A stretch of DNA of 64,000 nucleotides from Collimonas humicola. GTDB taxonomy: Bacteria > Pseudomonadota > Gammaproteobacteria > Burkholderiales > Burkholderiaceae_D. Positions within the stretch are counted from its first letter, which is position 1; every line of letters begins with the position of its first letter. A program made the translations under genes and the position numbers. This document shows positions 41,396-48,905 of this stretch, one piece after another. The notes beneath the pieces were generated by a model. It was not told the origin of the DNA, searched no databases, and was given only the letters and a program-made list of their open reading frames with translations. The DNA is taken from assembly GCF_018304945.1 (NCBI RefSeq), contig NZ_JAGQEE010000003.1, forward strand, positions 124,001 to 188,000, given 5' to 3'.

Positions 41396-41632
41396 TTAAG
41401 CTGATGCCCGAGACCTGGCGGCGATCCGGATCAAGTTTCGACATGACACGCATCGTGATGCCGCAACCGATAAAACAGCTTTGCCGAGGGCTTCGCCGCT
41501 GGCATTGATAGCTAAAAACGTGTCATCGTATTGCTTGACATGATCGTCATTAGCTTCCACGCACACTGCAGGAACCATGCCTGCATTTACGGCAAAGTCA
41601 GATCCCCGAGTAACTTCATTTGTCTTTGACAT
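41396..41632 (-). CDS. Possible small protein overlapping the end of the N0-domain gene
   Basis: 78 residues. Its ATG lies inside the last codons of the preceding gene (17-base overlap), which would allow coupling. The first 60 residues look plausible; the tail is Arg/Ala-rich. No domain recognised, so it may be spurious. Confidence 0.25.
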   Translation of the reverse strand: MSKTNEVTRGSDFAVNAGMVPAVCVEANDDHVKQYDDTFLAINASGEALGKAVLSVAASRCVSCRNLIRIAARSRASA

Positions 41633-42353
41633 CGCCCGCGCTACCTTCCTGCATAGAAAACTCAGCAGATAACGCCGGCGTGGAAATCAAATCATTTAAT
41701 CCAGCCTGTTCTACCGCAGAAATCATTGCTCGATAATCTTCTCTACTGTCCCGGTACAGCAATACAACTGAAAACCCCGTATCCGTTGGATCGTTCGACG
41801 CAAGGACGATAGCTTCGGCTCCAGCCGCACAGAGTCGCGAAGCAATTGCCTGTGCGCGTTGCTCGAACGCGAATACAGCGCCTACATATCGATGCCTGCC
41901 GACCGGCGCTTCCAGGCTGCAAGCGGATTTTGCCAATGCGACCAGTGTCTTCGCCGATTCAGACGTGACAATTTCTGGTGTGCGTGGAGTCGCGGCCTGA
42001 TTGCTTACTGCACTTGAATTTGTCGTCTCTATTCGATATTCATTGCCATCAAGGCGTACCAATCTCAGCCCTCGTTCCCGAAGTGCCTTTTGGAACTGAA
42101 AAAAAATCTCATCTGGTGAAAGCGGATCGGTTGAAGCAAGATTAACTGTTCCTCGCACTTCCGGAGCCAAACGAATCGAACGGCCTGAATATTGACTGAC
42201 TAGACGCGCGGCATCAGACAATCCGAAATCCCGCCAGATAACATAAAACCGATTTTCACAACGCACCGCAGTTGCATGCGAAAACAGCAGAAGCCAGAAC
42301 AGACACGCGACGATCTTTTTAATTCTTGATATCTGAAACATATTCCCTGGCAA
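41616..42353 (-). CDS. Periplasmic protein with secretin N0/STN-like domain
   Basis: 245 residues. A signal peptide ends near 32 (LLLFSHATAVRCEN). Residues ~36-110 match the secretin/TonB short N-terminal (N0) pattern: YVIWRDFGLSDAARLVSQYS, RLAPEVRGTVNLASTDPLSP, GLRLVRLDGNEYRIE. There is no secretin barrel. The second half may be another small alpha/beta domain. The start is uncertain (TTG 42353 or ATG 42341). It lies between two polysaccharide-related genes; it may be a stand-alone relative of GspD or FecR-linked N-domains. Confidence 0.65.
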   Translation of the reverse strand: MPGNMFQISRIKKIVACLFWLLLFSHATAVRCENRFYVIWRDFGLSDAARLVSQYSGRSIRLAPEVRGTVNLASTDPLSPDEIFFQFQKALRERGLRLVRLDGNEYRIETTNSSAVSNQAATPRTPEIVTSESAKTLVALAKSACSLEAPVGRHRYVGAVFAFEQRAQAIASRLCAAGAEAIVLASNDPTDTGFSVVLLYRDSREDYRAMISAVEQAGLNDLISTPALSAEFSMQEGSAGDVKDK

Positions 42354-42452
42354 TCATCGCGGTTTTCTCATATGTGCTTTCTACGGAAAAAATTCCAATA
42401 GGCAGTTGACTGTCGCCAGATATCAGCAAACTACGTAACGACAATCGGAACC

Positions 42453-44831
42453 TCACATCAAAGCAGCGATCTGCGCTGCGCTCAAAGCCCCGCGATAGAT
42501 ACGGAACTCGTCCACCAAGCCGTTTAAGTATGGGTCGCTGGCATACTGAGAGCGCCCGATCCAGTTCTGGCTCGTGCTGCCCAGGCGGAACGGCGCCAGG
42601 ACCATCGCGGGATTGCTGCCTACCGGGTTGCCGTCCATGTACAAGGTTCCTGTTTTGCCCGACAGCGTAACGGCGACGTGGACCCATTGCCCGACCGGCA
42701 ATGCCGTGTTGCTGTCGATGCCTTGCTCGCCGCTGCCGCCGTTGACGGTCATCGCAAACCGCGGGAAGCCGCTGTTGCTGCGGGCCGCAAGCATCATGTA
42801 ATGTCCGGTGCCGGAACCGAAATCGAACACGCGCGCCCACGTGCCGGCGGCATTCAAGAACACCCATGCCGCGACCGTGAAATCGGCCACATCGCTCACA
42901 ATATCGGCAGGCAGGCTGACGTAGCCGTTACTGCCGTTCAGCGACACCGCGCCACCCTTCTTGCCGCTAGCCCAGCTGGCGCCGTTAGCCAGCGTCCCGG
43001 CATGCCCCTTGCCGCTGGAATCAGCGGCTGTGGTGCCGCTGCCGTCATCGAACGCCAGGTGGGCCAGCAATTGCAACGCCGTGATCGCGATGATCTCGTT
43101 CGAGGCGGCGCTGGTTCCAGATGGCGTCTGCGCGGTGACGACATAGTAATAAGTGCCTGCAGCGAGTCCGCTATCTGTGTAAGTCAGCAAATCGCTGATG
43201 CCGGTGGCGATGGTTGTGTAAGGTCCTCCGGCGACCGTGCTGCGTTTGACGCTGTAGCTGCTTGCATACGCGCTGCCCCACCACGACAGCTGCACCTGTC
43301 CCTGGCTCGCAATGGCAGTCAGGCCGCTCGGCGCCGCGCCGCTTGCAATCGGGTCGCGCGTGCAGGTCAGCGTGCCGTAGCCCAGCTGATCGTAGCCACC
43401 GCTGTTCGGCCCGTAATTGCCGCCGCCGCCCTCCGGCTGAACCTGAGCTGCGAATTTCCGGGAATAGGGCGCAGCCAATCCCTTGCGGTTGACGTAATGG
43501 TTATAGACCAGCGCCCATCCAGGCCGCGCGGCGCCTTGGCTGCCGGTCGACAAGGCAGTCTGGTTGACGTGGTCGACGTTGTTGTAAGTGACGTACGGCA
43601 CCGTATAAAACGTGCTGCCGGATTCGATCAGGTTGGCTTTGGCGACGTATTCAGCGCCGGCAAGAAAGCGGTTATTGTCGTAACCGTACAGGTCAACTCC
43701 CTGGTTCCAGGCCATCTCGCAGATCGGCCCCATCAATGCGATGCCCAAGGTGTTGTGTCCCTGGTCGCGGCCGGTTTCCTGCCACTGCCCCAGATAACCG
43801 GGATGCATGTAGTAGACAGCCTGCGAAACGGCGCCATTGCCCGCGCCGCTCTTGAAATAATCGACCGCTTCGTTAAACATGGCGCGGTCGTCGCACAACA
43901 CGCCGATAGCCATGATCGAAGCCATATTGCATAAATCCCAGTTGGCCCAGTAGTGAGTCACTTCGGTGCCGTTATGGCGAATCAGGAAATCATGGTTGAT
44001 GGGGTAAAAGACGGTCCGCATCATCTTCTGGAAACTGGCAAGATCGGCGGCTGCCCAGCCGCTGTAGGAACGCATGATTTCGGCCGCATTGGCAAATTCG
44101 TAGCCGTAGATGCCGGCGGCCAGGTCGACATTCGAATTGCCGCCCAATAGCGTCAACGTCGACGACCAGGCATTCAGGATTGCCACTGCCTTCTTCGCAT
44201 AGAGATCATCGCCAGCAATTTTCCAGCGTAGTGCGCAAGCATAGGCGGCAGCAATGTCGTTATAAAGAAGCGGGTAGTTCTCGGCATGCACGCCGTCGCT
44301 GCCGCGATAAATCGCCGCCTGCGGACGAGGTGTGTAGTTCAGGCTGGCATGGCTGTTAGCGACCAGGACATTCCAACCATCGATCCACGGCGACGCCTTT
44401 GTTTTCACCTTTTGGCTCATGCGGTCAAAATCAGCTTGCGTATGCAGCAAGCCAGGATGCACAAACGTGTTGTTCGCGGGAGGAGGCGTCGTTTCCGGTG
44501 GTGTGGTTTCCGGTGGTGTGGTTTCCGGCGGTGTTGATGCTGGCGGTGTTGATGCCGGCGTCGATGCTGGTGTTGGAGTCGACGTTGAAGTCGGTGTCGA
44601 CGCAGGTGTCGGCGTCAGCGCCGGAGTGACAGCCGTGGCAGGCGAACCAGCACTGGTGCTCGCGGACGCCATATCGCCGCTGCCGCAGCCGGCCAGGAAC
44701 AAAGCGCCAAGACTGGACATGAAATTGCGACGCGTCATGCCATTGGCATGACGCTCATCGCTAATGATGTTGCTTGCATCAAGAAGTGTTGGTGGAAATT
44801 TGTCGCTATCATCGATCCCTGGCTTACTCAC
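42453..44831 (-). CDS. Alginate-lyase-like lipoprotein with FN3 and LamG domains
   Basis: 792 residues from a GTG start (AAGGT upstream). A 31-residue extension precedes a twin-arginine signal that ends in a lipobox (MTRRNFMSSLGALFLAGC), so Tat export with lipid anchoring is predicted. A Thr/Pro/Ser linker (STPASTPPETTPPETT...) follows to ~120. The (alpha/alpha)-type alginate lyase domain is ~125-460 (NGTEVTHYWANWDLCNMASI, WQETGRDQGHNTLGIALMG). A fibronectin type III domain is ~490-580 and a LamG/concanavalin-like domain ~590-790. Likely cleaves uronic-acid polysaccharides at the cell surface. Substrate inferred. Confidence 0.85.
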   Translation of the reverse strand: MSKPGIDDSDKFPPTLLDASNIISDERHANGMTRRNFMSSLGALFLAGCGSGDMASASTSAGSPATAVTPALTPTPASTPTSTSTPTPASTPASTPPASTPPETTPPETTPPETTPPPANNTFVHPGLLHTQADFDRMSQKVKTKASPWIDGWNVLVANSHASLNYTPRPQAAIYRGSDGVHAENYPLLYNDIAAAYACALRWKIAGDDLYAKKAVAILNAWSSTLTLLGGNSNVDLAAGIYGYEFANAAEIMRSYSGWAAADLASFQKMMRTVFYPINHDFLIRHNGTEVTHYWANWDLCNMASIMAIGVLCDDRAMFNEAVDYFKSGAGNGAVSQAVYYMHPGYLGQWQETGRDQGHNTLGIALMGPICEMAWNQGVDLYGYDNNRFLAGAEYVAKANLIESGSTFYTVPYVTYNNVDHVNQTALSTGSQGAARPGWALVYNHYVNRKGLAAPYSRKFAAQVQPEGGGGNYGPNSGGYDQLGYGTLTCTRDPIASGAAPSGLTAIASQGQVQLSWWGSAYASSYSVKRSTVAGGPYTTIATGISDLLTYTDSGLAAGTYYYVVTAQTPSGTSAASNEIIAITALQLLAHLAFDDGSGTTAADSSGKGHAGTLANGASWASGKKGGAVSLNGSNGYVSLPADIVSDVADFTVAAWVFLNAAGTWARVFDFGSGTGHYMMLAARSNSGFPRFAMTVNGGSGEQGIDSNTALPVGQWVHVAVTLSGKTGTLYMDGNPVGSNPAMVLAPFRLGSTSQNWIGRSQYASDPYLNGLVDEFRIYRGALSAAQIAALM

Positions 44832-44957
44832 GCTCTGACCTTTTCATATATCTTGGAAATCACATTGGAAGTTGAATGTCTATCTGGCCGCGATATGTAA
44901 TCTGTTGAAGTTTCGCGGCTCGTTTTCCGTCATATCCAGGCGGTTATGCAGGTACGA

Positions 44958-44978
44958 CAAAACAGACGTTCTGTTTTG
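44958..44978. promoter_or_regulatory. Palindrome CAAAACAGA-CGT-TCTGTTTTG
   Basis: Perfect 9-bp arms around CGT, about 127 bases upstream of the alginate-lyase-like gene and so a likely operator of that leftward unit. The core ACAGA...TCTGT is shared with the dyads at 1724 and 32585. Confidence 0.5.
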
Positions 44979-45354
44979 ATTTCAATGACGTCGACATATT
45001 GTTCGACGCGACACTCAATCATGCGATCTCTTTTTCGCAAATACTGTGCCAACGACGAATAGCGCATTCAAAGGCAGCAACTGGTGTTAGCGCTACCAAA
45101 ATTTGTCAGTATTTTCGATTTTTGTCAAAATTTGTTCGCCCAAAATTGGCCGCCAGGCCTCATGAAATATCACTTGGCGAGTTTTTAGAGAATCGTATCT
45201 ACGAATCCGATAACCAATTTTCTATCCGCGATATCCACTTCGATATTGTTCTTTTTTTTGATCGCTTACACGGTAATGGACGTCCGAGAAAAGGCACTGA
45301 CGGATGCGGATAAGAAGGGCTAGCGGAGTCGCCGACCATCGACAACGCCTTTAA

Positions 45355-45594
45355 TTTTTTATTACAGCTCGTCACATCGTTGACTATGTAAAAAAGGGAA
45401 GCCCGATTGAGCAGGCGTTAATAAACGAATTTGAGCGTGATCCCGACCTTAAAGCGTTATGCGACATAGGAGATAAAGGAAAACATTACTGTCAAAACTA
45501 CCAGCTAGACATCTGGCAACAAAAATCTACAATCACATTCGCGCACCACACAATGCGCCATTTCAATCAATGGCCCTCTGCAACCAACGACTAG
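45355..45594 (+). pseudogene. Gene remnant without a start
   Basis: Frame from a TAA at 45352 to TAG 45592-45594 reads ITARHIVDYVKKGSPIEQAL, then DLKALCDIGDKGKHYCQNYQ and ends NQWPSATND. The sequence is protein-like but there is no ATG, GTG or TTG in its first half. Probably the 3' part of a truncated gene; family unknown. Confidence 0.4.
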
Positions 45595-45662
45595 TCTGTA
45601 GCTACCTTTCGTCATCCTACTGATGTCGTCTGTTTTTACAACAACGACTCCTTGGAGAAGCC

Positions 45663-46231
45663 ATGCCTACCGTCGCAGAACAATTTTCAGCCGCTGCCAA
45701 AGCCAATTTCGAAGCTAATCTGGCCCTGTTCTCCGATTTCACGACCAAGGCAATTGCTGGTGTGGAAAAACTGATCGCCCTCAACCTGAACACCACCAAA
45801 GCCTCATTGGAAGATTCGACCGCCATTACTCAGAAGTTGTTTGCGGCGAAAGATCCACATGAATTTTTCTCGCTAAGCGCAGCCCTGGCCCAGCCGAACA
45901 CTGAAAAAGCTTTCGCTTACGGTCGTCATTTCGCTAGCATCGCCTCCAGTACACAGGCTGAACTGACCAAGTCGGCAGAAGCGCAAGTTGCAGAAACCAA
46001 ACGTAAAGTCATTGAATTCGTTGACCAGGCAGCGAAAAATGTGCCGTCAGGCGCAGAAGGCGCAGTTGCGCTCGTCAAATCCGCGATCGGCAGCGCAAAC
46101 GCCGGTTAGAACAGTTGGCCCAGAACACCAAGCAAGCAGTTGAAACCATCGAGAGCGATGTCAACAACGCCGTCGATCAACTGTCGCAAGCCGCCACTAA
46201 GAGTAGCACCGCTCATTCGAGCAAGAAGTAA
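45663..46231 (+). pseudogene. Phasin gene with a C-terminal frameshift
   Basis: ATG 45663 opens a typical phasin (MPTVAEQFSAAAKANFEANL, LNTTKASLEDS, DPHEFFSL) that stops at TAG 46107-46109 after 148 residues. Shifting one frame, the sequence continues as EQLAQNTKQAVETIESDVNN and ends with SSTAHSSKK at TAA 46229-46231, a normal phasin tail. Restoring one base near 46107 (GGT TAn GAA) would rejoin them to about 189 residues. The truncated product may still bind polyhydroxyalkanoate granules; a sequencing error is possible. Confidence 0.8.
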
Positions 46232-46260
46232 ACCACCAAATCACAAGGAGGAAATGGACA

Positions 46261-46590
46261 ATGACTAATCAAAGCAAAAACTGGCACGCATGGTTGAACA
46301 CTATGCCACCGGGCCCACACGAATTGCATGTCGCCGGCGATGTTTTGGTCGGTAACCCAGGGATAAAAGCTGTGGTAACCATGAAGGAACCGCAAGGGAT
46401 CAATCCTGCGATCCTCCTGCTGGATCTTCACCTCGTTCAAGAACCCGGAATGTGGCCGCAAGTATTGACATGGGTGCCCGCCAAATACAACCGTGTCATG
46501 CCGCCAAACTCAAAAAATATTGAGGCGGTTGAGATCTACGAGAAGGGTGAGAAGATCGCCTCCATAGATCACGTTTCCATCATTTCGTAA
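46261..46590 (+). CDS. Hypothetical protein (conserved-looking, 109 residues)
   Basis: Soluble beta-rich protein (NWHAWLNTMPPGPHELHVAG, NPAILLLDLHLVQEPGMWPQ). It has a very strong ribosome site (AAGGAGG) and lies 29 bases after the phasin region on the same strand. No family known to me. Confidence 0.7.
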   Translation: MTNQSKNWHAWLNTMPPGPHELHVAGDVLVGNPGIKAVVTMKEPQGINPAILLLDLHLVQEPGMWPQVLTWVPAKYNRVMPPNSKNIEAVEIYEKGEKIASIDHVSIIS

Positions 46591-46627
46591 GCAAGGGACA
46601 GTCGTTCGTTCAACCAGACCTTCAAAT

Positions 46628-46654
46628 GCAGGGTACGCTTTTAGCTTACCCTGC
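46628..46654. terminator. Hairpin between convergent genes
   Basis: GCAGGGTA (46628-46635) and TACCCTGC (46647-46654) with an 11-base loop, 38 bases after the stop at 46590. Likely terminates the phasin/hypothetical unit. Confidence 0.6.
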
Positions 46655-46769
46655 TGTTTCAGGCAAATTGGTCAAGCCTCATAGTTCACGGCGTGGAATG
46701 AGACTGAAGACCCGCACCAACTCTACTTCTCATCAAAAAAAATCCTATGTAACCGCACCATGAATAAAT

Positions 46770-47324
46770 TCACGACTTAAACGGCAGCATGCGTCGCAAC
46801 GTCGTATCGCGCACGAAATAGTGATGAAACAGGCCCGCCACAGCGTGCAAGCCTATCAGGTAGTAGCCTATGGCTGCACAAGTTTCATGCACGTCTTTTA
46901 TTTGTGACGCCAATTCTTTGTCTTGACTGAGTAGCGCGGGCAGATGCGCGCCGAAAAAGGGAATCGGCTTACCGGCAGCGCTCAGCGTCAGCCAACCGAG
47001 TATAGGCATACCTATCATCAAAGCGTACAGTGCCACATGCATGGCTCCGGCAAATAACATTTGCCAACGCGGTGGCGGCGGTTGAATCGGCGGCGTCGCA
47101 CTGGAAAATCGCACCACCAACCGTAATGTGGCAACGGCCAGAACCGTCAGGCCAAGCATGTAATGCCACATCATCATGCCATTACGGCCATCGCTACCTT
47201 TGGGGAAAATGCCGCGCAACTCCATGGTTGCGTATACAGCAACAAGCAGTAGCAAGGTCATCCAGTGAAGTCCTATGGCGAGCGAACTATATTTTTCGGC
47301 ACCGCTATTGTGTTTTACGTACAT
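46770..47324 (-). CDS. Cytochrome b561 family protein
   Basis: 184 residues with four membrane helices and paired His for two haem b groups (IGLHWMTLLL near 19; MWHYMLGL near 53; MHVALYALMIG near 95; VHETCAAIGYYLIGLHAVAGLFHHYF near 144-160). Inner-membrane electron carrier oxidising quinol, as in E. coli CybB. It is transcribed alone. Confidence 0.93.
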   Translation of the reverse strand: MYVKHNSGAEKYSSLAIGLHWMTLLLLVAVYATMELRGIFPKGSDGRNGMMMWHYMLGLTVLAVATLRLVVRFSSATPPIQPPPPRWQMLFAGAMHVALYALMIGMPILGWLTLSAAGKPIPFFGAHLPALLSQDKELASQIKDVHETCAAIGYYLIGLHAVAGLFHHYFVRDTTLRRMLPFKS

Positions 47325-47906
47325 GGCAGGACGACTCCATTCCAGTTAAATGCATGCTGTTCAATATGATCTGGGAAACGGCAGAATTTATTCGCTTCCC
47401 CAGACCATATACCAGCCCAAAATTAGGGTTGACTTAGGCGCGTAGGTCGGTGCGCGTCCAAGGTTGTGTTATCGCTTATTTCGGAAAAATCAATCTATTT
47501 ACCTGTTGATTTGCATCCAAAACTGCCCCCCTGCGGGTCAGATTTCAGTGCAATCCAACAGGATTGACCGACAAGGTTGCAAAAAAGGGGCGGAGTATCA
47601 CTATCCGGCCCCGCCTTTACTTGGTTTTAATTCAACCGATCCAGCGTTGATTCGTGATGCGCTGATGCGACACGTACGATGAGCTAAGGTGCAACTTGCA
47701 ACAACTCGGAATTCACAGCGCCGGGCCTTGTCCCCGTCAATGTTGACAGGTGTTGCTCCCTACTCATTGTGCTTTAATTCATTAGCGGGGCCGGTTGCGC
47801 ATCTTCAAGCTGTTAAAGGAGGAGATCATCTACGGCAAAAGGATAACGATCCCGTTGTACGTCTATGCATATACCCAATATGTTTAACCACCATCGGAGG
47901 TAAATC
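47325..47906. other. Intergenic region upstream of the lectin gene
   Basis: No gene recognised. It holds the dyad at 47733-47750 and, close to the lectin start, AT-rich promoter-like sequence around 47865-47885. Confidence 0.45.
47733..47750. promoter_or_regulatory. lux-box-like dyad CCCGTCAA-TG-TTGACAGG
   Basis: 18 bases, 8-bp arms with one mismatched pair, 157 bases before the lectin ATG. Size and symmetry resemble LuxR-type boxes; P. aeruginosa lecA is under quorum-sensing control. The match is by shape only. Confidence 0.35.
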
Positions 47907-48275
47907 ATGGCTTGGACCGGCACAGTAGCTGCTAATGCACAAAATGGACAACCAACAAACGTAACCTACAATCCTGGGGATGTAATTACGATTGTTGCAT
48001 CGGGATGGGCCGGCTACGGTCCGCAACCCAACTGGGGACCACAAGGAGACAAGACTCACCCGAATCAAGGCTTGATCTGTGGAGACGCATACTGTGGCGC
48101 GCTGGTGATGAAAATAGGATCGAGTGGTTACATTCCGGTGAACACAGGATTGTTCCGCTGGACCGCACCGGCGAATACCCAAGGCTTGATTACATTCGTC
48201 TATAACGATGTCCCGAATACCTACGGTAACAACTCCGGTTCGTTTACCGTCAGTGTCGGCAAAGATGAATCCTGA
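47907..48275 (+). CDS. lecA: PA-IL-type galactose-binding lectin
   Basis: 122 residues, the length of P. aeruginosa PA-IL (LecA), and co-linear with it from MAW to the C-terminal GKD.S as I remember that sequence. Numbered without Met, all ligands of the PA-IL calcium/galactose site are present: Y36, D100, T104, N107, N108, plus H50 and Q53 (DKTHPNQG). There is no signal peptide, as in PA-IL. CGGAGG precedes the ATG and a terminator follows. Tetrameric Ca-dependent galactophilic lectin expected, with a role in adhesion to host or fungal glycans. Confidence 0.95.
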   Translation: MAWTGTVAANAQNGQPTNVTYNPGDVITIVASGWAGYGPQPNWGPQGDKTHPNQGLICGDAYCGALVMKIGSSGYIPVNTGLFRWTAPANTQGLITFVYNDVPNTYGNNSGSFTVSVGKDES

Positions 48276-48304
48276 CACAGCCCTCTAGCTGCGGTGCGAT
48301 AAGC

Positions 48305-48326
48305 AGGCCCTCATTGCTGAGGGCCT
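48305..48326 (+). terminator. Terminator of the lectin gene
   Basis: AGGCCCTCA (48305-48313), loop TTGC, TGAGGGCCT (48318-48326), then TT. Perfect 9-bp stem 30 bases after the stop. Confidence 0.75.
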
Positions 48327-48905
48327 TTACGTCAACAAGAACAAATTAATCACGACTCATCAAGAAAGTGGTTCGCACTGCCCGACCACACGACATCCGG
48401 AATGCCAGCAACCTAGGTAGAGGCCGACCTGTTTGACACACCTTATAGATATACATAGCAATATTTTGTAATCTCTATTTCCTATTCTTTCATTTCTATT
48501 GGTGTATTGAGCGCAGCGAGCCTGGTGTTGGCCACATCCCTATAGTACGGCGACAATTTGCAGCCGTGCACACCTCCACGCAAACGACCGCAATTTATCT
48601 GAAGCGCAAGAAAATGCCAGTCTCAAATATTGCGTTGGATATGCCTGAAATATTAGACACGCTTGAACTATTTCCCCTCCGCCACCGACAACAGCCGCGC
48701 AAACATTGGCCATGCAAGACAGGCCCAATAAACTTAAAAATCCCGACCCTGATATAGTGTCAGGTTGATCCGTTTGATATGGCATCGCCGCACAGGGCTG
48801 ACGCCGGGCTATTCGCCCCGCCAGCGAGACGAGCAAGCCTTTCAGGCGTGGAAATTGCAATTCCAATAAGCCAACACGGCCTTAAACTTACGCTGAAAGC
48901 TGTAG
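48327..48905. other. Region upstream of uvrA
   Basis: No gene recognised. It contains the second 42-base repeat copy (48720-48761), whose frame reads RPNKLKNPDPDIVSG-stop, matching the frame of copy 1. The uvrA promoter should lie here, but no clear -35/-10 pair or LexA box is seen. Confidence 0.5.
48720..48761 (+). repeat. 42-bp direct repeat, copy 2
   Basis: Matches 38080-38121 with two mismatches (34 of 34 identical from 48728). It ends 144 bases before uvrA. Confidence 0.85.

Larger units (their letters stand above)
44832..45662. other. Intergenic region with operator-like dyad and gene debris
   Basis: It contains the 21-base dyad at 44958-44978, a fragment resembling part of the 37953-38399 region (45282-45318, frame VREKALTDADKKG-stop), and a start-less 80-codon frame at 45355-45594. 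The plus frame 44999-45313 has no recognisable product. Confidence 0.45.

Noticed and set aside
42678-43934. 418-codon plus-strand frame opposite the alginate-lyase-like gene
   Set aside because: Antisense to a multi-domain protein with clear motifs; its own translation is Arg/Ala-rich noise.
48750-48764. CTG-N9-CAG considered as a LexA box for uvrA
   Set aside because: The spacing is one base short of CTG-N10-CAG, and the same sequence is part of the 42-bp repeat also found at 38080, away from any SOS gene.
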